Shown here piece after piece: positions 18,678-25,659 of a stretch of DNA of 64,000 bases. Made by a program: the position numbers and the translations under genes. Origin of the DNA: an uncultured Thiohalocapsa sp. Its GTDB lineage: Bacteria > Pseudomonadota > Gammaproteobacteria > Chromatiales > Chromatiaceae. Below the pieces are notes generated by a model. It did no database searches. It had not been told where the DNA came from and saw nothing but the letters and a program-made list of their open reading frames with translations. The number at the start of each line of letters is the position of its first letter. Position 1 is the first letter of the stretch. The DNA is taken from NCBI RefSeq assembly GCF_913062725.1, contig NZ_CAJXWY010000006.1:35536-99535 (forward strand), in the 5' to 3' direction.

Positions 18678-19391
18678 TTAGTTGGGTAACTTGGCCTGTA
18701 ACGCCTCGCGATCGAACCACCACGCGTCCTGTACGAGGACATCGACGACATTGCGCAAGCGCACCAAAAACTTTTCGGGCTCACGCAGTTCCAGACGATC
18801 GCGCCAGAGGTCGAAGGCCTCTTGGCTGTCGACGTCGCCGTGGCGACGCGCGACACTGGAGAGGATCTGCGAGGCGAAGAACACCAGGTTCTCGCGTTGG
18901 GTACCCTCAGCGCGCACATCGGCGAGAAACAGCGCCGTGGTGGCGGCGACGGCGGCGCCGTCGGCATCGTCGGGCGTCTCGTCCACCACATGATTCAGCA
19001 GCTCCACGGCGAGCTCGACATCGATGGGGTAGGTGACGGCGAGCCAGATGCCCTGGCCGAGGGCTGCAATGGATTGCGGCTGCTCGGCACGGAACAGCAC
19101 CTCGCAGCAGTCGGCGGCGGGCTCGAACTGTTCTTCGGTCATGAAGACATCGAAGGCCTCGCGCGCGAGTGGCCAGGCCTGAGCGCCGCGACCGAGCCCC
19201 ACCAGGGTGCGGGCCATCTTCAGCTTGGCGTCCGCCAGTCGCCGCTGGTCGGCGCCGACACGCTGCAGCGTTTCGTAGTCTTCTTGCAGTGCGAGCAGGT
19301 GCGACTCCAGGGCGGCCTCCTCGGCACCCTGGTGGCCGACGGAGTCCGCCGCAGTGTCGGTCAAGCGGGAAGTGATGTCGTAAGCCTTCAT
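18678..19391 (-). CDS. Conserved helical protein of unknown function
   Basis: A 237-residue, acidic, almost wholly helical protein. Repeating hydrophobic patterns (RRLADAKLKMARTLVGLGRGAQAWPLAREAF, QFEPAADCCEVLFRAEQ, IDVELAVELLNHVVDE) look like TPR-type helix pairs, suggesting a protein-binding scaffold. No signal peptide, membrane segment or catalytic motif is visible, and I do not recognise a named family. The start at 19391 is the only good ATG and is followed at once by coding-like sequence. It lies 91 nt upstream of the cas6-like gene on the same strand, so the two are probably co-transcribed. Confidence 0.75.
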   Translation of the reverse strand: MKAYDITSRLTDTAADSVGHQGAEEAALESHLLALQEDYETLQRVGADQRRLADAKLKMARTLVGLGRGAQAWPLAREAFDVFMTEEQFEPAADCCEVLFRAEQPQSIAALGQGIWLAVTYPIDVELAVELLNHVVDETPDDADGAAVAATTALFLADVRAEGTQRENLVFFASQILSSVARRHGDVDSQEAFDLWRDRLELREPEKFLVRLRNVVDVLVQDAWWFDREALQAKLPN

Positions 19392-19522
19392 GAAGTCTGC
19401 CTGCTAGGATTCGCCTGCGAGCGCGTTGCGCTGGAATCGTTTGCTGAGATCCGGTGCTGAGCGCTGGTGGAGGCACCGCACGCAGCGCGGTGTGCGTCCC
19501 CGCCACGAGCACCGGCGGGGCG

Positions 19523-19714
19523 TCACCGCACCAGGCCGCTGAATGCAGCCTCCAGCCGGTCTTCCCAGTCCTCCGGGGTGTCGGGGTATGGCGGCTTGAC
19601 ATCCATCCGGAAGAAGCGCTCACCAGTGCGGGCCGCGTCCTGCACTGCGTCCTGGAGCGTGGCGAAGCTTTCGATGTCTTTGCGGGAGACGAGAATCTCG
19701 CTGAGTTTCAACAT
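19523..19714 (-). CDS. Small acidic protein, 63 residues
   Basis: The frame is open further upstream, but only the part from the ATG at 19714 looks coding: MLKLSEILVSRKDIESFATL, then a helix with a conserved-looking end (VKPPYPDTPEDWEDRLEAAF). The product is soluble, with no Cys. No family was recognised. It is the first gene of the minus-strand set leading to rspA, separated by 131 nt from the helical protein, and divergent from dsrA. The ribosome site is not strong. Confidence 0.55.
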   Translation of the reverse strand: MLKLSEILVSRKDIESFATLQDAVQDAARTGERFFRMDVKPPYPDTPEDWEDRLEAAFSGLVR

Positions 19715-20040
19715 GCCTGTACTGCCGTGGGCTGAATTGATCTGCTGACCGTTCGCTATGCAGACTGGTAGGCGTTGCGCAGCACGCCCGGCGTGCCGGT
19801 GCGTCGCCACCGCGTGGCGCCTGCACTCTGGCCTCCGGCGCTTTCGGGGCATCGAATGCGCGGGTTTCTGCCGATCCGCCTCCCGACCTTCCGCGAGCGC
19901 GGAACTTCCGCCGACGGCGTTTGTCGTGGCGACGGCGATGACGGGGTATGTGCTGACGGCGGGGTCCGAATGCAACGCGCGCCACGGTCAAGCCCTCCTT
20001 GGCGCTCAGCCGTATCAGTGGGTATTTATATTAGCCTGCA
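19715..20040. other. Divergent spacer upstream of dsr
   Basis: Non-coding on both strands as far as can be judged; the open frames are Arg/Ala-rich and match nothing. It separates the minus-strand rspA group from the dsr promoter. An AT-rich tract TATTTATATTAGCC near 20023-20036 stands immediately before the dsr -35 box and shares the heptamer ATATTAG with the palindrome upstream of rspA. Confidence 0.45.
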
Positions 20041-20069
20041 TTGACATTCTCCATGGGGGCGGCTAGACT
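20041..20069 (+). promoter_or_regulatory. Promoter of the dsr operon
   Basis: A near-consensus sigma70 promoter: TTGACA (20041-20046), 17-nt spacer, TAGACT (20064-20069). It predicts a leader of about 350 nt before dsrA. A second, weaker candidate is TATAGT (20217-20222) with TGTTTG 17 nt upstream. In Allochromatium vinosum dsr transcription rises with reduced sulfur; whether that holds for this promoter is inference. Confidence 0.65.
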
Positions 20070-20144
20070 CAGCGGCCTTTTGGGTCACCGGGTCCATGCG
20101 GACGTATGACCTTGTGTGGCAACAGGAAAAGCGGTTCAGTCAAC

Positions 20145-20177
20145 TATCCCCAAAGGGATAAGCCTGGGGCATGCCCC
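20145..20177 (+). promoter_or_regulatory. Structured elements in the dsrA leader
   Basis: Within the predicted long 5' leader are TATCCC-CAAA-GGGATA (20145-20160), a tight 6-bp hairpin, and the perfect palindrome GGGGCATGCCCC (20166-20177). They could be a protein-binding site if transcription starts downstream, or RNA hairpins if it starts at the 20041 promoter. They match no riboswitch class that I recognise. Confidence 0.45.
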
Positions 20178-20426
20178 CACCCCAAATGTGGAGTGTTTGT
20201 GGGCGACTTGCCCCGCTATAGTGCCGCAGCAGGTGTGGCCCACCCGGCAAAGCCCAAGCGCGCCCCCGCTCACGGCGCCGCGGGGGCCGGTAGCAGGCTG
20301 CGGCCGCAGCGACATCCCCACACGCGTCCAGCCGCCCGCAGCCTGCGCGGTCAGACGGCGGACCCAATTGCTCTGATGAGCGTGACCTGATCAGTTTGAT
20401 CCGACCATAACGGGAGATTCAGCGAC

Positions 20427-21683
20427 ATGGCGATCGACAAGCACCAGACTCCGATGCTCGATCAGCTGGAGGACGGCCCCTGGCCGAGCTTCATCTCCGG
20501 CATCAAGCGCCTGCGTGACGAGCACGGCGACAGCCGCATCAACGCGGTGACCAACGACCTGCTCGGTCAGCTGGAGCACTCCTACGAGACACGCAAAGGC
20601 TACTGGAAGGGCGGCACGGTCTCCGTCTACGGTTATGGTGGCGGCATCATCCCGCGCTTCTCCGAGGTCGGAAAGGCCTTCCCCAAATCCAAAGAATTTC
20701 ACACGCTGCGCGTGCAGCCGCCGGCGGGCAACCACTACACGACCGGCATGCTGCGCCAGCTGGCCGACAGCTGGGAGAAGCACGGCTCGGGCCTGGTGAC
20801 CTTCCATGGCCAGACCGGTAACATCATGTTCATCGGCGCCGACACCCAGGCGACGCAGCATTTCTTCGACGAGATCAACGATTACGGCTGGGATCTCGGC
20901 GGCGCCGGTCCCTGTGTGCGCACCGCCATGTCATGCGTCGGCGCGGCCCGCTGCGAGATGTCCTGCACCAACGAGCTGAAAGCGCACCGCATGCTGGTGA
21001 ACAACTTCACCGATGACGTGCACCGCCCGGCGCTGCCGTACAAGTTCAAGTTCAAGGTCTCTGGCTGCGCCAACGACTGCCAGAACGCCATCGAGCGCTC
21101 CGACTTCGCCGTGCTCGGCACCTGGCGTGACGACATGAAGGTCGATCAGGACGAGGTGAAGGCCTACGTCAAGGCGAAAGGCCGCCAGTACATCATCGAC
21201 AATGTCATCACCCGCTGTCCGACCCAGGCGCTGTCGCTGAACGACGACGACACCCTCAACGTCAACAACCGCGACTGCGTGCGCTGCATGCACTGCCTCA
21301 ACGTGATGCCCAAGGCGCTGCATCCCGGCGACGACAAGGGTGTGACCATCCTCATCGGCGGCAAGCGCACGCTGAAGATCGGCGATCTGATGGGCACCGT
21401 CATCGTCCCCTTCAAAAAGCTCGAGACCGAAGAAGACTACGAGGAGATGGTCGAGCTCGCCGAGAACATCATCGACTTCTGGGCGGAGAATGGCCTCGAG
21501 CACGAGCGCTGCGGTGAAATGATCGAGCGCATCGGCCTCGCCAACTTCCTCGACGGCATCGGAGTCGACGCCGACCCGAACATGCTGGCCCACCCACGCC
21601 AGTCCTCCTATGTCCGGATGGACGGCTGGGACGAGGCGGCCGAGGAATGGTTCGAGAAGCAGGCCGAAAAGGCGGCCGGCTAA
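20427..21683 (+). CDS. dsrA: Reverse dissimilatory sulfite reductase, alpha subunit DsrA
   Basis: Cytoplasmic siroheme/[4Fe-4S] subunit that, with DsrB, oxidises DsrC-bound sulfane sulfur to sulfite. The 418-residue product has the siroheme-Fe/S motifs C170-X5-C176 (CVGAARC) and C214-X3-C218 (CANDC). A ferredoxin-like insert around residues 280-290 carries DCVRCMHC, with TRCPTQAL before it. The ribosome site GGGAGATT precedes the ATG. First gene of the dsr operon. It is assigned to the oxidative (reverse) type because dsrEFH and dsrL are linked and dsrD is absent; the residues alone do not prove direction. Confidence 0.97.
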   Translation: MAIDKHQTPMLDQLEDGPWPSFISGIKRLRDEHGDSRINAVTNDLLGQLEHSYETRKGYWKGGTVSVYGYGGGIIPRFSEVGKAFPKSKEFHTLRVQPPAGNHYTTGMLRQLADSWEKHGSGLVTFHGQTGNIMFIGADTQATQHFFDEINDYGWDLGGAGPCVRTAMSCVGAARCEMSCTNELKAHRMLVNNFTDDVHRPALPYKFKFKVSGCANDCQNAIERSDFAVLGTWRDDMKVDQDEVKAYVKAKGRQYIIDNVITRCPTQALSLNDDDTLNVNNRDCVRCMHCLNVMPKALHPGDDKGVTILIGGKRTLKIGDLMGTVIVPFKKLETEEDYEEMVELAENIIDFWAENGLEHERCGEMIERIGLANFLDGIGVDADPNMLAHPRQSSYVRMDGWDEAAEEWFEKQAEKAAG

Positions 21684-21805
21684 CGCAGGCTCGCGTCGGG
21701 AGCGGTGTGCGGCGCCATGCTCGCAGCAGCAGGTGTCGCATGCCGATCTTCCGCGCCGGAATTCATCAGTACCTAACGCTTTTCTGATTGACTGGAGGAC
21801 CATCG

Positions 21806-22879
21806 ATGGCCAAAGACATGCGCGAGCCCATCGAATCCGGCTGCCCGGATCCGTGGCAGTACATGCATCCGGTGATGCGTAAGAACTTCGGCCAGTGGAA
21901 GTGGCATGACCATCCACGCCCCGGCGTGCTGCGCCACGTCGCCTACAGCGGTGACGAGGTCTGGACCGTCAAGGCCGGTACGCAACGCATCCTGGACGTC
22001 TTCACGCTGCGTAAGCTCTGCGACATCGGTGATCAGTTCGCCGACGGCTATGTGCACTTCACCCTGCGCTCCAACATCGAGTACATGGTGACGGAAGAGT
22101 CGCGTGTTCAGCCCCTGATCGACACCCTGGAAGACGCCGGATTCATCGTCGGCGGCACCCAGAACTCGGTCACCATGATCTCCCACACCCAGGGCTGGCT
22201 GCACTGCGACATCCCCGGCACCGATGCCTCGGGCGTGGTCAAGGCGATGATGGACGAGCTCATCGACGAGTTCCGTAACGCCAACATGCCCAACCGCGTG
22301 CACATCACCACCAGCTGCTGCCAGATCAACTGCGGCGGCCAAGGTGATATCGCCATCAATGTCCAGCACACCAAGCCGCCGAAGATCAACCACGACCTGG
22401 TCGCGAACGTCTGCGAGCGTCCGTCGGTCGTCGCGCGCTGCCCGGTGGCGGCCATTCGCCCGGCCATGGTCAATGGCAAGCCCTCACTGGAGGTGGATGA
22501 GCGCAAGTGCATCTGCTGCGGTGCCTGCTATCCGCCGTGCCCGCCCATGCAGATCAACGACGCCGAGCACACCAAGCTCGCCATCTGGGTTGGCGGAAAC
22601 CATTCCAACGCCCGTGGCAAGCCGACGTTCCAGAAGCTCGTCGCCGCCGGCATCCCCAACAATCCGCCGCGCTGGCCCGAGGCAACCGCCATCGTCAAGC
22701 GCATCCTCAAGGCCTACAAGGAAGGCGCCCGGGACTGGGAGCGGATCAACGAGTGGATCGAGCGCATCGGCTGGCCGCGTTTCTTCGAAGAGGTAGAGCT
22801 ACCCTTCACCAAGTATCACATCGATACCTGGCGCGGCGCGCGGGCGAGCTTCAACAGCTCCTCCTACATCCGCTTCTGA
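21806..22879 (+). CDS. dsrB: Reverse dissimilatory sulfite reductase, beta subunit DsrB
   Basis: Partner of DsrA in the alpha2-beta2 enzyme. The 357-residue product contains HITTSCCQINCGGQGDIAI around residues 166-183 and CERPSVVARCPVAAIRP soon after. A ferredoxin insert KCICCGACYPPCPPM lies near residues 234-247. The ATG at 21806 has TGGAGGA at 21793, so the in-frame GTG-like start upstream was rejected. The 122-nt gap from dsrA has no obvious structure; the spacer after dsrB carries a 7-bp stem-loop. Confidence 0.97.
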   Translation: MAKDMREPIESGCPDPWQYMHPVMRKNFGQWKWHDHPRPGVLRHVAYSGDEVWTVKAGTQRILDVFTLRKLCDIGDQFADGYVHFTLRSNIEYMVTEESRVQPLIDTLEDAGFIVGGTQNSVTMISHTQGWLHCDIPGTDASGVVKAMMDELIDEFRNANMPNRVHITTSCCQINCGGQGDIAINVQHTKPPKINHDLVANVCERPSVVARCPVAAIRPAMVNGKPSLEVDERKCICCGACYPPCPPMQINDAEHTKLAIWVGGNHSNARGKPTFQKLVAAGIPNNPPRWPEATAIVKRILKAYKEGARDWERINEWIERIGWPRFFEEVELPFTKYHIDTWRGARASFNSSSYIRF

Positions 22880-22920
22880 TCGGGGCCGTCGTTACCGGCG
22901 CCGGATGCGGCCGTCGGTCC

Positions 22921-22941
22921 GCCCCGGAACCTGACCGGGGC
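22921..22941 (+). other. Stem-loop between dsrB and dsrE
   Basis: Perfect 7-bp stem GCCCCGG (22921-22927), 7-nt loop AACCTGA, CCGGGGC (22935-22941), in the 153-nt dsrB-dsrE spacer. No T run follows. It could stabilise the upstream dsrAB mRNA segment or be a processing site. Confidence 0.5.
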
Positions 22942-23032
22942 AGGCCCGTCGTCCGCCGGGCAGGATTCGGCCGGCGCCTGCGCCGATGGCCGAGCACCCC
23001 GGCAGTCCCCGATGTTACAGCCTGAGGTCTTC

Positions 23033-23425
23033 ATGAAATTCGCTATCCAGATCAACGAAGGACCGTATCAGCACCAGGCGTCCGATTCGGCCTACTTCTT
23101 CACCAAGGCGGCCTTGGAGAAGGGGCATGAGATTTTCCGCGTGTTCTTCTACCACGACGGCGTCAACAATGCCTCCCGCCTGACGACGCCGCCGCAGGAC
23201 GATCGTAACGTCGTCGATCGCTGGGCCGCCCTCGCCGAGCAGCACGACCTCGACATGGTCGTTTGCGTCGCCGCTGCACAGCGCCGCGGCATGGTCGATG
23301 AAGGCGAAATGCAGCGCAACGGCAAGGACGCGACCAATATCCATCCACGCTTTCGCATCTCGGGTCTCGGCCAGTTGGTCGAAGCGGCCATTCAATCGGA
23401 TCGTCTGGTCGTCTTCGGCGACTGA
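23033..23425 (+). CDS. dsrE: Sulfur-transfer protein DsrE
   Basis: Subunit of the cytoplasmic DsrE2F2H2 sulfur carrier (TusBCD homologue) that passes sulfane sulfur to DsrC. It has 130 residues. The persulfide-forming cysteine is at position 78 (MVVCVAAAQRRGM), the same position as the essential Cys78 known in Allochromatium vinosum. The ATG at 23033 was chosen over an in-frame ATG at 23012 by family length and the TGAGGT ribosome site. dsrF follows after 18 nt. Confidence 0.96.
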   Translation: MKFAIQINEGPYQHQASDSAYFFTKAALEKGHEIFRVFFYHDGVNNASRLTTPPQDDRNVVDRWAALAEQHDLDMVVCVAAAQRRGMVDEGEMQRNGKDATNIHPRFRISGLGQLVEAAIQSDRLVVFGD

Positions 23426-23443
23426 GCCTTCTTGGGGGACGAC

Positions 23444-23854
23444 ATGTCGGAAACCATCAAGCAATTTCTCTATCTCAACCGTAAGGCGCCCTATGGGACC
23501 ATCTACGCTTGGGAATCGCTCGAAGTCGTGCTCATCGGCGCCGCCTTCGATCAGGACGTGAGCCTTGCGTTCGTGGACGACGGCGTCTACCAACTGACCA
23601 AGGGACAGGATACCGCCGGCATCGGCATGAAGAATTTTTCTCCCACCTACGCGGCGCTGGGTGACTATGAGGTCAAGAAGATCTTTGTGGAGAGAGAGTC
23701 GCTGGAGGAACGGGGCCTGAGCCTGGACGATCTCCAGCACCTCGTCTGGGAAGACGAAGACGACGACTACGCCGAGAAGGACTCCATCAAGCTCGTCTCG
23801 CGCGAGGAGATGACCGCCATCATGGACGACGCCGACGTCGTCTTCAGCTTCTGA
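23444..23854 (+). CDS. dsrF: Sulfur-transfer complex subunit DsrF
   Basis: TusC-type subunit of DsrEFH, 136 residues. It has the DsrE-fold pattern (FLYLNRKAPYGTIYAWESLEVVLIGAAF, VSLAFVDDGVYQL) and contains no cysteine, as expected since DsrE and DsrH carry the reactive thiols. A ribosome site lies in CTTGGGGGAC ahead of the ATG at 23444. It lies between dsrE and dsrH with short spacers (18 and 25 nt). Confidence 0.95.
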   Translation: MSETIKQFLYLNRKAPYGTIYAWESLEVVLIGAAFDQDVSLAFVDDGVYQLTKGQDTAGIGMKNFSPTYAALGDYEVKKIFVERESLEERGLSLDDLQHLVWEDEDDDYAEKDSIKLVSREEMTAIMDDADVVFSF

Positions 23855-23879
23855 TGACCGCGACCGAGCGAGGACAACG

Positions 23880-24188
23880 ATGAGCACGCTTCACACCGTC
23901 AACAAGTCGCCTTTCGAGAAGTCCTCCCTGGACGCCTGCCTCGCCCATGCCGGCACCGGGGCCAACGTGCTGTTGCTCGAGGACGGCGTCTACGCGGCCA
24001 CCACCGGCACGGCCGTCGAGCAGCGGATGAAACAGGCGCTGGATTCGGTCAAGCTGTTCGTGCTGGGGCCGGATCTGATGGCGCGCGGTCTTGCCGAAGA
24101 CCGCGTCATCCAGGGCATCACCGTCGTGGACTATGCGGGCTTCGTGGATTTGGCCGCGGAGAACGACAAGGTCCAGGCCTGGCTGTAA
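23880..24188 (+). CDS. dsrH: Sulfur-transfer complex subunit DsrH
   Basis: TusB-type subunit, 102 residues. The conserved Cys20 (SSLDACLAHAGTG) matches the functional Cys of A. vinosum DsrH. LLLEDGVYAA is the typical DsrE-fold strand-loop. A GAGGACAACG ribosome site precedes the ATG. It ends 28 nt before dsrC, its presumed sulfur acceptor. Confidence 0.95.
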   Translation: MSTLHTVNKSPFEKSSLDACLAHAGTGANVLLLEDGVYAATTGTAVEQRMKQALDSVKLFVLGPDLMARGLAEDRVIQGITVVDYAGFVDLAAENDKVQAWL

Positions 24189-24216
24189 TTTCACCAACCG
24201 ATACAGGAGCATTGAT

Positions 24217-24549
24217 ATGCCTATCGAAGTCAATGGCAAGTCCTTCGACACCGACGAAGAAGGCTACCTCGCCAACATCAACGACTGGGAGCCCGGCGTC
24301 GCCGAGGTGATGGCCAAAGAAGATGATCTCGAGCTCAGCGACGAGCACTGGGACATCATCAACTACCTGCGCGAGTACTACGAAGAGTACCAGATCGCAC
24401 CGGCCGTTCGCGTTCTGACCAAAGCTGTTGGTAAGAAGTTTGGCAAGGACAAGGGCAACAGCAAGTATCTCTACGGCCTGTTCCCCTACGGCCCGGCGAA
24501 GCAGGCCTGCCGCTACGCCGGCCTGCCGAAGCCGACCGGCTGCGTCTGA
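24217..24549 (+). CDS. dsrC: Sulfur carrier DsrC
   Basis: Small soluble sulfur carrier; DsrC trisulfide is the substrate/product form that links DsrEFH, DsrAB and DsrMKJOP. It has 110 residues. Both conserved cysteines are present, Cys98 (KQACRYAG) and the penultimate Cys109 in the flexible C-terminal arm GLPKPTGCV. A CAGGAG ribosome site precedes the ATG at 24217. It is followed by a 10-bp stem-loop and a 232-nt spacer before dsrM. The cysteine-less paralogue of the window is at 17334-17672. Confidence 0.97.
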   Translation: MPIEVNGKSFDTDEEGYLANINDWEPGVAEVMAKEDDLELSDEHWDIINYLREYYEEYQIAPAVRVLTKAVGKKFGKDKGNSKYLYGLFPYGPAKQACRYAGLPKPTGCV

Positions 24550-24567
24550 TCATCCCGCGTCGGGTCC

Positions 24568-24596
24568 GCGCCGGCGGCGTCAACACCCGCCGGCGC
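24568..24596 (+). other. Strong stem-loop after dsrC
   Basis: Perfect 10-bp inverted repeat GCGCCGGCGG (24568-24577), 9-nt loop, CCGCCGGCGC (24587-24596), 18 nt after the dsrC stop. There is no T run. Its place would protect the 3' end of a dsrC-containing transcript or partly stop polymerase, giving more DsrC than DsrM. DsrC is known to be abundant, but the effect here is inference. Confidence 0.55.
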
Positions 24597-24781
24597 TCGG
24601 ATCTGATCCTGGGCCTGACTCAGACCCGATCCCGGAGCTGCTAATGGCCCGCTAATGACCCGGATGTCCCCGGCGTCGTCCATACCCAAACAGTACAACC
24701 CACCATCATCGCATGGCGGGGATGACCGTCGCCGAACAGGCTGACCGGGAACCACGAGCACACCATCGAGGCACTGTCGTC

Positions 24782-25516
24782 ATGTCCTTCGTTTCCACCG
24801 TCTACGCCTACCTCTTCTATTTTGCGGCGTTCGTCCTGGTGGCCGGGCTGGCGACCAAGGTGGTGCAGTATGCGCGTACCCCCGCGCCCTTGAAGATTCC
24901 GACGACGCCTGCGCCCACGACCCGCACCGGAGTCGTCTTTCGGCTGACGCGCGAGGTGGTGTTCTTCGAGAGCCTGTTTCGAGGGAACAAATGGATCTGG
25001 ATCTTCGGCTGGATCTTCCACTTCGGCTTGTTCCTCGTCACCTTGCGACATCTGCGCTACTTTATCGATCCGGTCTGGGCGCCGATCCAGTTCATTCAGC
25101 CCTTCGGCATCTATGGCGGTATCGCCATGGTCATCGGCCTCGCTGGTCTGTGGGCGCGCCGGTTCCTGGTCGATCGCGTACGCTACATCACGTCCTTGTC
25201 GGATCACCTGATTCTGGCGCTGCTGGTGTCCATCGGGCTGTCCGGGCTGGCGATGCGCTTTCTCACCCATACCGATGTTATCCGGGTGAAGGAATTCTTC
25301 CAGGGGCTCTATGCGGGACAAGTGATGCTGCTGCCGGCAGACCCGTTGTTGTTGCTCCACCTGCTTCTGGTTGCCGGGCTGATGATCGTCTTCCCTTACA
25401 GCAAGCTGCTGCACATGCCGGGCCTGTTTTTCAGCCCATCGCGTAACCAGGTCGACAACCCCCGCGAGCGCCGGCACGTCGCCGGTTGGGCGCGCCGGCT
25501 GGAGCAGCAGCAATAG
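24782..25516 (+). CDS. dsrM: Membrane diheme cytochrome b subunit DsrM
   Basis: NarI-like quinone-linked subunit of DsrMKJOP, 244 residues. It has about five membrane helices: FVSTVYAYLFYFAAFVLVAGLATKVV, KWIWIFGWIFHFGLFLVTLRHLRYFI, the segment near IYGGIAMVIGLAGLWARRF, ILALLVSIGLSGLAMRF, and LLLHLLLVAGLMIVFPYSKLLH. Helix-end histidines can bind two b hemes. The start at 24782 has a weak ribosome site; an in-frame GTG at 24713 would add a charged stretch before helix 1. dsrK follows after 143 nt. Confidence 0.95.
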   Translation: MSFVSTVYAYLFYFAAFVLVAGLATKVVQYARTPAPLKIPTTPAPTTRTGVVFRLTREVVFFESLFRGNKWIWIFGWIFHFGLFLVTLRHLRYFIDPVWAPIQFIQPFGIYGGIAMVIGLAGLWARRFLVDRVRYITSLSDHLILALLVSIGLSGLAMRFLTHTDVIRVKEFFQGLYAGQVMLLPADPLLLLHLLLVAGLMIVFPYSKLLHMPGLFFSPSRNQVDNPRERRHVAGWARRLEQQQ

Positions 25517-25659
25517 CCGGGCACGGGCCGAAACTACGGCCGGGCACCGTCGCCCCGTCGCAAGCAAGTAACCGCGGCTCCTGAAGCCTCCATCGCAACG
25601 CATCGCGTCCATACACCGGATGCACGGGCGCCAGACCTCGCTTTCGGAGACATTGACAC

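Noticed and set aside
18587..18991. Longer N-terminus for the Cas6-like protein
   Set aside because: This part is antisense-frame reading of the helical protein gene, Arg/Ser/Pro-rich, and the family domain starts right after the ATG at 18586.
19758..20066. Plus-strand frame of about 100 residues in the dsr spacer
   Set aside because: Arg/Ala/Ser-rich composition, no ribosome site, and it overlaps the predicted dsr promoter.
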